Of a DNA stretch of 64,000 bases, positions 34,216 to 42,684 are shown piece by piece (the stretch's first letter is position 1; each line of letters starts with the position of its first letter). Both the position numbers and the translations under genes were made by a program. Source of the stretch: Bacteroidales bacterium UBA4116. GTDB lineage: Bacteria > Bacteroidota > Bacteroidia > Bacteroidales > Tannerellaceae. The notes beneath the pieces are model-generated. The model was not told the origin of the DNA, did not search any database, and saw only the letters and a list, made by a program, of their open reading frames with translations. The DNA is taken from positions 29,600 through 93,599 of the forward strand of contig DFXE01000002.1 of the NCBI GenBank assembly GCA_002381645.1, read 5' to 3'.

Positions 34216-34926
34216 TTAATTAGCCGGTTCGTTCAGTAAATCCATAAACTCCATCGTACGGGCTTCCATCTTATTGACTACATTATCCACCTGTGATACA
34301 AGGTAATTATATGCAAATAAGGCGATAATACCCACTACAAGCCCACCTACCGTGGTAACGAGCGCTTCGTAAATACCGTTGGAAAGCAATGAAATATCCA
34401 CATTCGAACCCGCGTTGGCCATATCAAAGAAGGCGCGGACCATACCGGTAACCGTACCCAGGAACCCAAGCATCGGCGCTCCGGCGGCGGTTGTGGCAAT
34501 AACGGGGAAGCCTTTTTCCAGCTTGGCGACTTCGAGGTTACCCACATTTTCAATAGCCACCAGCACATCATTCATCGGGCGCCCCAGGCGGGTGATCCCT
34601 TTTTCGATCATACGGGCGGAAGGCGTATTCGTATTACGGCAAAGATTTAATGCCGACTCTACCTTCCCTTCATATATATAATCCTTGATGCGGTTCATAA
34701 ACGACTCATCTTCTTTTCCGGCACGCCGGATAACGAGCAAACGCTGGATGAAAATGTAAATGGCGACAAGCGACAATATCAGCAGCACCACCATGATCCA
34801 TCCGCCTTTGATGGCAAGATCAATGATGTTCATCTCTGCGTGGGTCGGCATCACTTCTGCTGTAAATTCGGGTAATTGTTCTGTGGCTTGTGCTCCTATG
34901 GCCTGTAGTGAAAGTAAAATACTCAT
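34216..34926 (-). CDS. exbB: ExbB/MotA/TolQ proton channel protein
   Basis: Inner-membrane channel subunit of 236 residues. It has an N-terminal segment with periplasmic tail, a first helix at about residues 40-65 (IMVVLLILSLVAIYIFIQ), a cytoplasmic loop, and two further helices. These carry the family motifs AAGAPMLGFLGTVTGMVRAF and ALVTTVGGLVVGIIALFAYN. It heads the exbB-exbD-tonB operon, divergent from the CBS gene across a 176-bp gap. Confidence 0.94.
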   Translation of the reverse strand: MSILLSLQAIGAQATEQLPEFTAEVMPTHAEMNIIDLAIKGGWIMVVLLILSLVAIYIFIQRLLVIRRAGKEDESFMNRIKDYIYEGKVESALNLCRNTNTPSARMIEKGITRLGRPMNDVLVAIENVGNLEVAKLEKGFPVIATTAAGAPMLGFLGTVTGMVRAFFDMANAGSNVDISLLSNGIYEALVTTVGGLVVGIIALFAYNYLVSQVDNVVNKMEARTMEFMDLLNEPAN

Positions 34927-35044
34927 TGTTTTCGTACTTATTCAATTATTACTATTCATTTGTTTTTATCCTAAACTCTTTTCATAGCATGAATGTTTAC
35001 TCTTTTAATTAGTCATTATATGCTATTATGTATTTTTCTTTATT

Positions 35045-35052
35045 TACATTTG
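35045..35052 (+). promoter_or_regulatory. Candidate -7 box of the CBS-nadK operon
   Basis: TACATTTG fits TAnnTTTG and lies 51 nt upstream of the CBS start, in the divergent gap with exbB. Confidence 0.4.
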
Positions 35053-35102
35053 CATGTAATATTACCGGCAAATTTAGCAGGATTTAGTAAATATACAGAG
35101 AA

Positions 35103-35762
35103 ATGTTGTTGAAAGATTTCATAACAAAAGACTATCCGGTGTTAAAAAGTTTTGATACGGGGCAGCATGCGTTGTCATTAATGGATGAATTAAAGGAAAA
35201 ACATATTCCTTTAGTTATAAACGGAATTTACCAGGGTCTGGTTTCCGATAAAGACATTCTGGAAATGCCCGACCCTTCACAGCCCATAGGTGAACCCGTA
35301 CTGTTTGCGCCCAGTATCAATGAGAACAGCCATCTACACGAAATTATTGCCCGCATTGCCCGTTACCAGCTTTGTGTCATACCCGTAGTCTCGCCCGACG
35401 GCAGTTACGTTGGCGTAATAACCCGCGATAAAATTATCGAGGTCCTGGCAGAATTATGCAATGCCGATGCGGCCGGCAGCGTAATCGTCCTGGAAATGCT
35501 GCCGCAGGATTATGTACTTTCCGATATTGCGCGTATCATCGAGTCCAACAATGCACATGTCCTGAACCTGTTATCCAATATGGATAAAGATACGGGACGG
35601 CTTATGGTAACCGTTAAAATCGACCTCGAAGATTCCACTCCCGTGATCCGCAGCTTTGAACGGTTTAATTATACGGTATTATATCATTTTACGGAAACAG
35701 AAATGATTGACGAAGCACTACAACAACGAATGGATGAATTGTTGTATTATATGAATATGTGA
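35103..35762 (+). CDS. CBS domain protein
   Basis: Cytoplasmic protein of 219 residues. It has two CBS repeats in the first 120 residues (HIPLVINGIYQGLVSDKDIL and LCVIPVVSPDGSYVGVITRD) and an ACT-like C-terminal part (GSVIVLEMLPQDYVLSDIARIIESNN). Such pairs usually bind adenine nucleotides. Its overlap or near contact with nadK suggests a regulatory link to NAD(P) metabolism. The function of this protein itself is unknown. Confidence 0.85.
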   Translation: MLLKDFITKDYPVLKSFDTGQHALSLMDELKEKHIPLVINGIYQGLVSDKDILEMPDPSQPIGEPVLFAPSINENSHLHEIIARIARYQLCVIPVVSPDGSYVGVITRDKIIEVLAELCNADAAGSVIVLEMLPQDYVLSDIARIIESNNAHVLNLLSNMDKDTGRLMVTVKIDLEDSTPVIRSFERFNYTVLYHFTETEMIDEALQQRMDELLYYMNM

Positions 35763-35773
35763 AAATACCCGCC

Positions 35774-36652
35774 ATGAAATTCGGAATATTCGGAAGCAAC
35801 TATCAGGTTGAAAAACAAAATCTAATCAAAAGGCTGTTTGAAAAACTGTTCAGCATAGAGGCGGAGATCTATGTCGACAAGGAATTTTATACCTTCCTGA
35901 CGGATAAATTAAAATACAAACCATCCGTTAAAGGATTGCTTTCAGGCGATACGTTCGACCTTGATATTGCGTTAAGCGTCGGCGGCGACGGCACATTCCT
36001 CCGTACCGCCGCCCGTGTGAATAAGCAGAACATACCCATTTTAGGTATTAACACGGGAAGATTAGGCTTTCTGGCAGATGTGGGAAGCAATGAGCTGGAA
36101 GAAACACTGGATGAAATATTCAAAAACTACTATAAAGTAGAAGAACGCTCGTTGCTGCGGTTACATACCCAGGATCGTTTGTTTCACGGATATAACTACG
36201 CCCTGAATGAAATTGCCATCCTCAAGCGCGATACCTCATCCATGATCACGATCCATACATCGTTGGGCGACGATTTCCTTACCTCATACCTGGCCGACGG
36301 CTTACTTGTGGCAACGCCTACCGGCTCCACAGCCTACTCACTGAGCGTAAACGGGCCGATTATCATTCCGCAAAGCAACAGCTTTGTTTTAAGTCCCGTA
36401 GCTCCCCATTCACTCAATGTCCGTCCCCTGGTAATTCCGGATACAACCGTTATTACGCTTGAAGTGGAAAGCCGTAATGAATATTTCCTGGTGGCCCTGG
36501 ACGGGCGTTCCGAAATATTTCCGGCCGGAACCTTATTACATATCAGCAAAGCCGATTATACTACCAAAGTAATCAAACGCTACAACACGACCTTTTACGA
36601 TACTTTACGGCAGAAACTCATGTGGGGGGCCGACGCGCGATCCCGCCCTTAA
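35774..36652 (+). CDS. nadK: NAD kinase
   Basis: Phosphorylates NAD to NADP in the cytoplasm. Motifs are SVGGDGTFLRTAARV (the GGDG loop), LGINTGRLGFLADV, NEIAILKRD, ADGLLVATPTGSTAYSLS and the C-terminal LVALDGR. It has 292 residues from the ATG at 35774, whose MKFGIFGSNYQ matches the family N-terminus. A GTG at 35759 overlapping the CBS stop (GTGA) is an alternative. It is cotranscribed with the CBS gene. Confidence 0.96.
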   Translation: MKFGIFGSNYQVEKQNLIKRLFEKLFSIEAEIYVDKEFYTFLTDKLKYKPSVKGLLSGDTFDLDIALSVGGDGTFLRTAARVNKQNIPILGINTGRLGFLADVGSNELEETLDEIFKNYYKVEERSLLRLHTQDRLFHGYNYALNEIAILKRDTSSMITIHTSLGDDFLTSYLADGLLVATPTGSTAYSLSVNGPIIIPQSNSFVLSPVAPHSLNVRPLVIPDTTVITLEVESRNEYFLVALDGRSEIFPAGTLLHISKADYTTKVIKRYNTTFYDTLRQKLMWGADARSRP

Positions 36653-36720
36653 ACAATAAGCATATTTAACTGTTATTATAATAAACAAAACGAAAAAGTA
36701 TTAACTAATTTTAATCAAGT

Positions 36721-37602
36721 ATGAAACAAATACTTACACTCATTTTCCTGACCCTGTTTTTTATTCCTTCCTTTGCGCAGGATAACGAAGAAGAATATGT
36801 AGACGGCGCATGGGTACTTAAGGGAGTCACCGGATTAAACGCCTCGCAAACCGCTTTGAGCAACTGGTCGGCCGGAGGTGAAAACGCCATTTCAGGAAAT
36901 ATCTACCTGAACGGTTCGTTAACCCGTAAAAGCGGGAACTGGTTATGGCAAACCACACTGGTTGCCGACTACGGATTATCCAAAACAAAATCGCAGGGGA
37001 CACGCAAATCGACCGACGGGATCGGCCTGGCCACCCAGATCGGATATACCACCAACGAAAAATGGTTTTATACGGCAATGGGAAACTTCAATACCCAATT
37101 TGCCAAAGGGTATAACTATCCCGATAAATCCTACTATATTTCCGACTTTATGGCTCCGGCATATTCCAATATATCACTAGGTATGGAGTATCGCCCGCGT
37201 GCCAATTACTCACTTTACCTGTCGCCCGTCTCCATGAAAATGACATTCGTGCAGGATGATTACCTTTCCGGCCTGGGCTCTTTCGGCGTCGATCCGGGAG
37301 ATAAGTTCAGGGCCGAAGTCGGGGCGTACTTCAAAGGACGGGCCGAACAGGACATTATGGAAAATGTGCATCTGGTAACCACCCTCGACCTCTTCACTGC
37401 CTATGATAAATCTTTCGGCAATGTAGATGTGAACTGGGATATCCTTATCAGTATGAAAATCAACAAACTCCTGTCGGCAACATTAAATACCACATTAAAA
37501 TACGACAACGACATCAAAACGTTCGATGACGAAGGTGTACAACACGGTCCGAAAGTCCAGTTTAAAGAAATACTCGGTGTGGGGATCGCTTATAACTTCT
37601 GA
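36721..37602 (+). CDS. DUF3078 outer-membrane beta-barrel protein
   Basis: Exported protein of 293 residues. The signal peptide ends near residue 20 (PSFAQ). The DUF3078 region has WVLKGVTGLNASQTALSNWS, GGENAISGNIYLNGSL and repeated Tyr/Trp-rich strands, and the C-terminus GVGIAYNF suits an outer-membrane barrel. The family is common in Bacteroidota and uncharacterised. A strong terminator lies 80 bp downstream, so this is probably a single-gene unit. Confidence 0.85.
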   Translation: MKQILTLIFLTLFFIPSFAQDNEEEYVDGAWVLKGVTGLNASQTALSNWSAGGENAISGNIYLNGSLTRKSGNWLWQTTLVADYGLSKTKSQGTRKSTDGIGLATQIGYTTNEKWFYTAMGNFNTQFAKGYNYPDKSYYISDFMAPAYSNISLGMEYRPRANYSLYLSPVSMKMTFVQDDYLSGLGSFGVDPGDKFRAEVGAYFKGRAEQDIMENVHLVTTLDLFTAYDKSFGNVDVNWDILISMKINKLLSATLNTTLKYDNDIKTFDDEGVQHGPKVQFKEILGVGIAYNF

Positions 37603-37682
37603 ACCATACCCCGCTCAGGTACTTCCGCACACCTTCCTTAACCTTCTACTAATACCCTCGAAACATTATCAGAAAAGCCTTT

Positions 37683-37709
37683 AAGGGTGGAAGATAATCT
37701 TCCACCCTT
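37683..37709 (+). terminator. Intrinsic hairpin after the DUF3078 gene
   Basis: A perfect 11-bp stem AAGGGTGGAAG / CTTCCACCCTT with an ATAAT loop, followed by a weak T-rich tail. The rest of the 294-bp gap up to 37896 shows no gene. Confidence 0.8.
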
Positions 37710-37896
37710 TGTATTTCACTTCCACCGGACCTGATGTAAGCCGCTTATCTTTTCTTTTCCGTCCGGCCGTCATTCCATTAACAGATGAAGAAAAATTAAT
37801 TTCGTTTTCATACCACATACATATCCGCTTCTCACCTTTGCTTCATAAAACAAAATGTAGCTGCAATTTTATTCACAATTTAAAATGACAAAAGTT

Positions 37897-38514
37897 ATGA
37901 AAACTAAAATTATTTTTACCTTTATTTGTATGACAGGATTCATTATATCTGTATCTGCAAAAAATAAACCGGGCAAAACTACGGATGTATATATTAAAGC
38001 CGGGGTAAATTTTTCTAACGCCCACCACGTAAAGCCGGGCGTAGCCGGTAAAGATTTTAAGGCGGGATTCAATGCCGGATTCCAGATAGATACCCGGTTG
38101 GAGCGCAATTTATATTTTCAATCCGGTATTTTCTTTACAACAAAAGGAGTGGAGTTTGATTCCAAAGGAAATAAAGACCAGCTTAAAATCAACCCAATGT
38201 ACCTGCAAATACCTTTGGCATTGGCATACAAAATTCACTTGGAAAAACACACGCACCTGGTATTGAATGTAGGCCCGTATCTGGCATACGGCATAGCCGG
38301 GAAAGCAGATGACGGTACCCATAAAAAGAGCGATACGTTTGATAAAAAAACATTCAAACGCTTCGACACAGGTTTGCTGGGAGGAATAGGATTTGAATTC
38401 GACCGTATCCTGTTAGGCGTAAATTATGAGCATGGTCTGTTAGACATCGCCCGGGCAAAAAAAGATTCTTATAAAAACCAGAATATATCACTCTCGTTAG
38501 GATACAGGTTTTAA
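37897..38514 (+). CDS. PorT-like outer-membrane beta-barrel protein
   Basis: Exported protein of 205 residues starting MKTKIIFTFI at 37897; an in-frame ATG at 37885 is possible. The signal peptide ends near residue 21 (SVSAK). The barrel has the typical pattern of the outer-membrane-protein beta-barrel family: VYIKAGVNFSNAHHVKPG, LYFQSGIFFTTKGVEF, YLQIPLALAYKI, LNVGPYLAYGIAG and LSLGYRF at the end. It comes 36 bp before the His-rich protein gene and may be part of its unit. Role unknown. Confidence 0.85.
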   Translation: MKTKIIFTFICMTGFIISVSAKNKPGKTTDVYIKAGVNFSNAHHVKPGVAGKDFKAGFNAGFQIDTRLERNLYFQSGIFFTTKGVEFDSKGNKDQLKINPMYLQIPLALAYKIHLEKHTHLVLNVGPYLAYGIAGKADDGTHKKSDTFDKKTFKRFDTGLLGGIGFEFDRILLGVNYEHGLLDIARAKKDSYKNQNISLSLGYRF

Positions 38515-38550
38515 AAAATAAATACATACCATAAATAAAAACAGGGAATG

Positions 38551-39222
38551 ATGAAAAAGAATATATTATATTCAATAGTGGTGGCCATATTAGCATTTGC
38601 TTCCATATCAGCATTAATGGCACAGCCTCCACGGCATGGACACGGGCACGGACCTGCCGGGAAAAACCAGCTGGAACAAGTTACTACCTACACCGGCAGT
38701 ATATCCGAATGGACGTATAACGATGACTTCATATACGATGGCTTATACCTGAAAACCGGAGAAACAGCAGTGTTCGTGAAGTTTCCACCTCATTTAGGAC
38801 AGCCAATCAGGTCTTTGGGAAATAATATAAGTGTAAAGGGTGTATTAAAACATACACCCGAAGGACGTCAGGAATTGAAAATGGTAAGTATCAGTGGAAA
38901 AGGACAAACCGTATATGACCGGAAACCCACCCCGCGGGCTGTACCGCAGCAGGAAGTTTTTATTACCGGAAATGCGAAAATAAATAAAATGCAAATAAAT
39001 AAAAGAGGTGAAGCATGCGGATATATGTTGGACAACGGGGTTATTTTACGCATCCCGCCCCATATTGCACTTCAACTTTCACAAATGGTACAGGTAGGTT
39101 CCACCATAGGATACACCGGAATAGAGAAAGAATTGAAAGACGGACAGGTACAGGCGCAGAACTACAAAATCGTACGTAGTCAAACCCTATCCGTAAACGG
39201 CACCCAATACATGGTTAAATAA
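38551..39222 (+). CDS. Exported His-rich protein with two related OB-like halves
   Basis: Exported protein of 223 residues. The signal peptide ends near residue 24 (ALMAQ), followed by the His-rich tail PPRHGHGHGPAGK, a plausible metal binder. Two related halves follow. The first has YTGSISEWTYND, FVKFPPHLGQPI and VKGVLK; the second has FITGNAKINKMQINK, LRIPPHIALQLS and IGYTGIEK. The shared I/FPPH motif and downstream G-strand suggest an internal duplication of a small OB-fold. I do not recognise a named family. It lies 16 bp upstream of a response regulator and sensor kinase, so it may be part of their signalling unit. Confidence 0.7.
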   Translation: MKKNILYSIVVAILAFASISALMAQPPRHGHGHGPAGKNQLEQVTTYTGSISEWTYNDDFIYDGLYLKTGETAVFVKFPPHLGQPIRSLGNNISVKGVLKHTPEGRQELKMVSISGKGQTVYDRKPTPRAVPQQEVFITGNAKINKMQINKRGEACGYMLDNGVILRIPPHIALQLSQMVQVGSTIGYTGIEKELKDGQVQAQNYKIVRSQTLSVNGTQYMVK

Positions 39223-39238
39223 TAAAATATGACTTGCC

Positions 39239-39922
39239 ATGAAAATACTGCTGATAGAAGATGAAATGAGTCTGGCTTTGTTTATAGAGAAAGGATTGCA
39301 ACAGGCCGGATACGGCATAGAGAAAACAAATGACGGGAGTAAAGGAATGGAGATGGCCGCTTCCGGCAGCTTTGACCTTATATTGCTCGATTTAATGCTT
39401 CCCGGAATCAACGGTTTTGATTTACTGAAAAACCTCAGGAGCTTCGGGGTGGAAACGCCGGTTATAATTATCAGTGCACTATCCAATACCGAACATGTAG
39501 TGAGGGGACTCGACCTGGGCGCTGTAGATTACATAAAAAAACCTTTCGACTGGGATGAATTATTGGCCCGCATACGGGTGATCCAGAAACAAAACAGCAG
39601 CAGTTCAAATAAAATAACCATCGAAGATCTGACAATAGATGTTTTAGGCCGGAAAGTTATCCGCGCGGAAAAAGAGATAAGGCTCACGGCCAAAGAATAT
39701 GTATTGCTGGAGTATCTTGCGCAGAACGCTAACCGCATTGTGAGCAAAACACAGATTATGCAACATGTATGGGAACTCGATTTCGATCCCGGAAGCAATA
39801 TTGTGGAAGTACATATATACCAGTTGCGGCAAAAAGTGGATAAAGGATTTGAATTCCCTTTGATAGAAACCATCGTCGGGCTCGGATATAGCCTTAAAGG
39901 TGAAAAAGAAGTGAACCGGTAA
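39239..39922 (+). CDS. OmpR/PhoB family response regulator
   Basis: 227 residues. The receiver domain is about 1-115, with acidic pair EDE near the N-terminus, phospho-Asp in LILLDLMLPGING (about residue 51) and the conserved Lys in YIKKPFDWDEL. The winged-helix effector is about 130-225 (LTAKEYVLLEYLAQNANRIV, VEVHIYQLRQKVDKG). It is followed after 14 bp by its sensor kinase. Target genes are unknown; the exported protein upstream is the nearest candidate. Confidence 0.95.
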   Translation: MKILLIEDEMSLALFIEKGLQQAGYGIEKTNDGSKGMEMAASGSFDLILLDLMLPGINGFDLLKNLRSFGVETPVIIISALSNTEHVVRGLDLGAVDYIKKPFDWDELLARIRVIQKQNSSSSNKITIEDLTIDVLGRKVIRAEKEIRLTAKEYVLLEYLAQNANRIVSKTQIMQHVWELDFDPGSNIVEVHIYQLRQKVDKGFEFPLIETIVGLGYSLKGEKEVNR

Positions 39923-39936
39923 ATACATAAAAAAAG

Positions 39937-41259
39937 ATGTTTCCATATAAAACCCTCCGTACAAAAGCCTCTGTTTACTTCGCATCGGGATTTACCCTGT
40001 TGTGGATCATCTGCAACATGGTACTTTACTATGAATTCAAAAAAACCGTCTGGAATAATTTCGATAAACAAATGAATGCCAGGGCATCACTTATATTGAA
40101 CAGTACGACTATCAATCCCCGATTGGTTCCGTTACCCCAAAGCGGCGAGAATTTCATGATCATACATACCGATTCATATGGAACAACAGACACCTTGTTT
40201 ATGCCCCCGCCAAAACTGCTCAACACATTACAGGCAGAAAGGCATATCCGGCTTGAAGAGGAAACATCCGAAGGTAAACTGTCCATACAATATTCCATCC
40301 CATCAGACGAAATTTACAAATCGATAAATAAAATAAACTATGTTTTTATCCTCGCATTTATAGCCGAATTGATCCTGGCTGTTGCCATCGGTTATTGGCT
40401 GTCGGGAAAATTGATCAAACCGGTGAAGAAAGTAATACAATTGGCCGACGATACGGATTTACAGAATAACACCCTATTACTGGAAGAACCCAAGGATAAA
40501 GATGAATTGAAAGACCTGGTGACCTCTTTCAACCGCATGCTCCTCCGGATCAGGGAACAAAGCGATTTGCAGAAAACTTTTTTTGCTTCCGCATCACATG
40601 AACTGCGCACCCCGTTAAGCATCATGCAGACACGCCTTCAGATACTTTTACACCACAATAGTCTAACGGGTGAAGTAAGGAAGATTTATCAGGATCAACT
40701 TGCCAATGTAAAACGTATGGCAGGCATGGTAAACGATTTCCTGCTGATGGGAGAATTACAGAACGGAGATATGCAGGTGAACAAGACAACCTGTGATTTG
40801 TCTGATATAATTACAACGATAATTGTAAAAAATAAAGACCGGAAAAACGTACGGAACCTGAATTTTAAAATATCTTTTATTCCTTCCCATGTCCCGTTTA
40901 CAGTAAAAGCAGATGAAGACAAACTTTATATCATCCTGAACAACCTGATAACAAATTCGTTGAAATATTCGCCCGAAGCATCTGTTATTGATATATCGTT
41001 ACACGGAACAAAGGAGAATCATATGGCAATCCGTATAAAAAATGAGATCAGGGAAGGTGTAACCCCGGATATATCCGCCGTAAAAAAATCTTTTTATCAT
41101 TCAAAGCCGTTGAATGGGGAAGGTGCAGGATTAGGGTTATGGATTGCCAACAAGTTATCCGAACTGAATAATTTTAACCTTACCCTTTCTATTAAAGGTA
41201 ATACGTTTGAAGCAGTCCTTCATTTATGCCATACTCCTCCTGGTAGTGAACGGCAGTGA
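39937..41259 (+). CDS. Sensor histidine kinase
   Basis: Inner-membrane kinase of 440 residues. The first membrane helix is at about residues 10-30. A periplasmic sensor loop of about 95 residues follows, and the second helix is at about 128-152 (VFILAFIAELILAVAIGYWL). A HAMP-like linker comes next (IQLADDTDLQNN, ELKDLVTSFNRML). The HisKA phospho-acceptor is in ASASHELRTPLSIMQ. The ATPase domain has NNLITNSLKYSP and GEGAGLGLWIANKL. It pairs with the upstream OmpR-type regulator. The sensed signal is unknown. Confidence 0.95.
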   Translation: MFPYKTLRTKASVYFASGFTLLWIICNMVLYYEFKKTVWNNFDKQMNARASLILNSTTINPRLVPLPQSGENFMIIHTDSYGTTDTLFMPPPKLLNTLQAERHIRLEEETSEGKLSIQYSIPSDEIYKSINKINYVFILAFIAELILAVAIGYWLSGKLIKPVKKVIQLADDTDLQNNTLLLEEPKDKDELKDLVTSFNRMLLRIREQSDLQKTFFASASHELRTPLSIMQTRLQILLHHNSLTGEVRKIYQDQLANVKRMAGMVNDFLLMGELQNGDMQVNKTTCDLSDIITTIIVKNKDRKNVRNLNFKISFIPSHVPFTVKADEDKLYIILNNLITNSLKYSPEASVIDISLHGTKENHMAIRIKNEIREGVTPDISAVKKSFYHSKPLNGEGAGLGLWIANKLSELNNFNLTLSIKGNTFEAVLHLCHTPPGSERQ

Positions 41260-41331
41260 ACATTTAATACATCACTCCTGTCTTTTTAACACAAACCTCC
41301 GGTGTTTTTATTACGGAATTGCTTAATCATT

Positions 41332-41401
41332 GATCGGCTCACCCGGGTGGTTCAATCGTTCCACCATGGTGAGCCGATCGAACCACCCAGGTGAGCCGAT
41401 C
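41332..41401. repeat. Two-state inverted repeat element with three copies of one 12-mer
   Basis: The 12-mer GGTGAGCCGATC occurs inverted at 41332-41343 and direct at 41368-41379 and 41390-41401. The first copy can pair with the second, adding an inner GGTGG/CCACC stem around a 10-nt loop. Alternatively it pairs with the third over 22 bp with one mismatch. The element is GC-richer than its surroundings. It fills part of the roughly 300-bp gap between the sensor kinase and the converging pseudogene. Nothing else was recognised in that gap. Confidence 0.7.
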
Positions 41402-41560
41402 AGAATCAAACGAATCCATCCATAAATAGTCATGGGCTAAAGATTAGAAGAACCTTTATTTTGCAATAAATTTCCTGCGGCAGGTTCTTATCCGGTGGTT
41501 TGCATAATTTTATATACGCCGGATAAATCAATAATGTAATACATACAGTGAAAAGTAAAG

Positions 41561-42113
41561 TTAGTCAGTATCCTTGATTACTTTTACAACTTACCCTTGA
41601 TATTCTTTAGAGGTATTGGACCAAGATACCTGCTGTCTATTGTCTATGTCCTTGTATCTCCTAATACAAAATAATGATCTGCGGGAATATACTCCGTATC
41701 AAACGAGGGAATAGTAACCTCTTGACCAGCTAAAAATTTAGTCTCTTTATACAATCGAACCCTAACTCCATTGGGAAACTCTTCCTCCCGCTCTTCGCCT
41801 GTACCGGGTACCCGTATCATTTGGAAGGAGATATTCTCCGCTATTTTTTTCCATTTATGATACACATATAATCTTCCATGGCGATACTGTCTCCAGGCAA
41901 CCCTACAACTCTGAATAAAGCCAGGAAACCCCGCCCGGTATCAAGAACAACAATATCCCCATAATCATAGGTATTGTCAGCCGTTTTCTCAATGATAACT
42001 TTATCGCCCGAGTTTATATTAGGGAGCATTCCATAACTCTCTTGAATACCTACATTTTTACAGGAAGAAAATGTTATAAATAATAAGATAAGTATAAAAG
42101 TGAAATACTTCAT
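41561..42113 (-). pseudogene. Broken second copy of the signal-peptidase-like lipoprotein
   Basis: Tandem duplicate of the neighbouring gene at 42110-42682, carrying three lesions relative to it. About 17 bp is missing near 41845-41860, where the intact copy reads NGKKNKWEKIA, and this shifts the frame. ACC-TTG has become ACA-TAG at 41644-41646. One T is missing from a short run near 41598. The lipobox (ITFSSC) and the N-terminal half are intact, so a 90-residue truncated lipoprotein (41841-42113) could still be made. Restoring the frame gives a stop near 41561. Its start overlaps the stop of the intact copy by 4 bp. Confidence 0.85.
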
Positions 42114-42682
42114 TCTTTAATTACTTTTACAACTTTACCCTTGATATTCTTTAGAGGTATAGGACCAAGATACCTGCTGTCTATTGTCAAGGTCCTTGTA
42201 TCTCCTAATACAAAATAATGGCCTTCAGGGATATACTCCGCGTCAAACGAGGGAAAAGAAATCTCTTCTCCTACTGACAATTTAGTTTCTTTATACAATC
42301 GAACCCTAACTCCATTGGGAAATTCTTCTTCCCGTTCTTCACCTGCACTAGATATCCGTATCATTTCAAGGGGGATATTCTCTGCTATTTTCTCCCATTT
42401 ATTCTTTTTACCGTTTATGATGCACATATAATCTTCCATGGCGATATTATCGCCGGGTAACCCTACTACTCTAAACATAGCAAAGAAATCCCGTCCGGTA
42501 TCAAAAAGAACAATATCCCCATAATCATATTTATTATCTGCAGTCTTTTTAATAATAACTTTATCACCAGAATTTATATTAGGAAGCATACCACAACTCT
42601 GTTGAACACCAATGTTTTTACAGGAAGAAAATGTTATAAATAATAGTACGATTAGGTATTTAATCATTAAAACGGATTTCAT
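42110..42682 (-). CDS. Signal peptidase I-like (S26 fold) lipoprotein without catalytic dyad
   Basis: 190 residues with a lipoprotein signal, Cys about 21 (ITFSSC). The S26 boxes are recognisable: GMLPNINSGDKVI (box B), DYGDIVLFDTG (box C), FRVVGLPGDNI (box D) and GDTRTLTIDSRYLGPI (box E). The nucleophile Ser that precedes Met-x-Pro is Gly (CGMLP). The general-base Lys that precedes Arg-Val in box D is Phe (MFRVVG). The same two changes occur in the broken copy, so they are not sequencing errors. It is probably an inactive relative with a binding or scaffolding role, not a true signal peptidase. It lies 2 bp after the unknown gene 42685-43431 in the same operon. Confidence 0.75.
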   Translation of the reverse strand: MKSVLMIKYLIVLLFITFSSCKNIGVQQSCGMLPNINSGDKVIIKKTADNKYDYGDIVLFDTGRDFFAMFRVVGLPGDNIAMEDYMCIINGKKNKWEKIAENIPLEMIRISSAGEEREEEFPNGVRVRLYKETKLSVGEEISFPSFDAEYIPEGHYFVLGDTRTLTIDSRYLGPIPLKNIKGKVVKVIKE

Positions 42683-42684
42683 AT

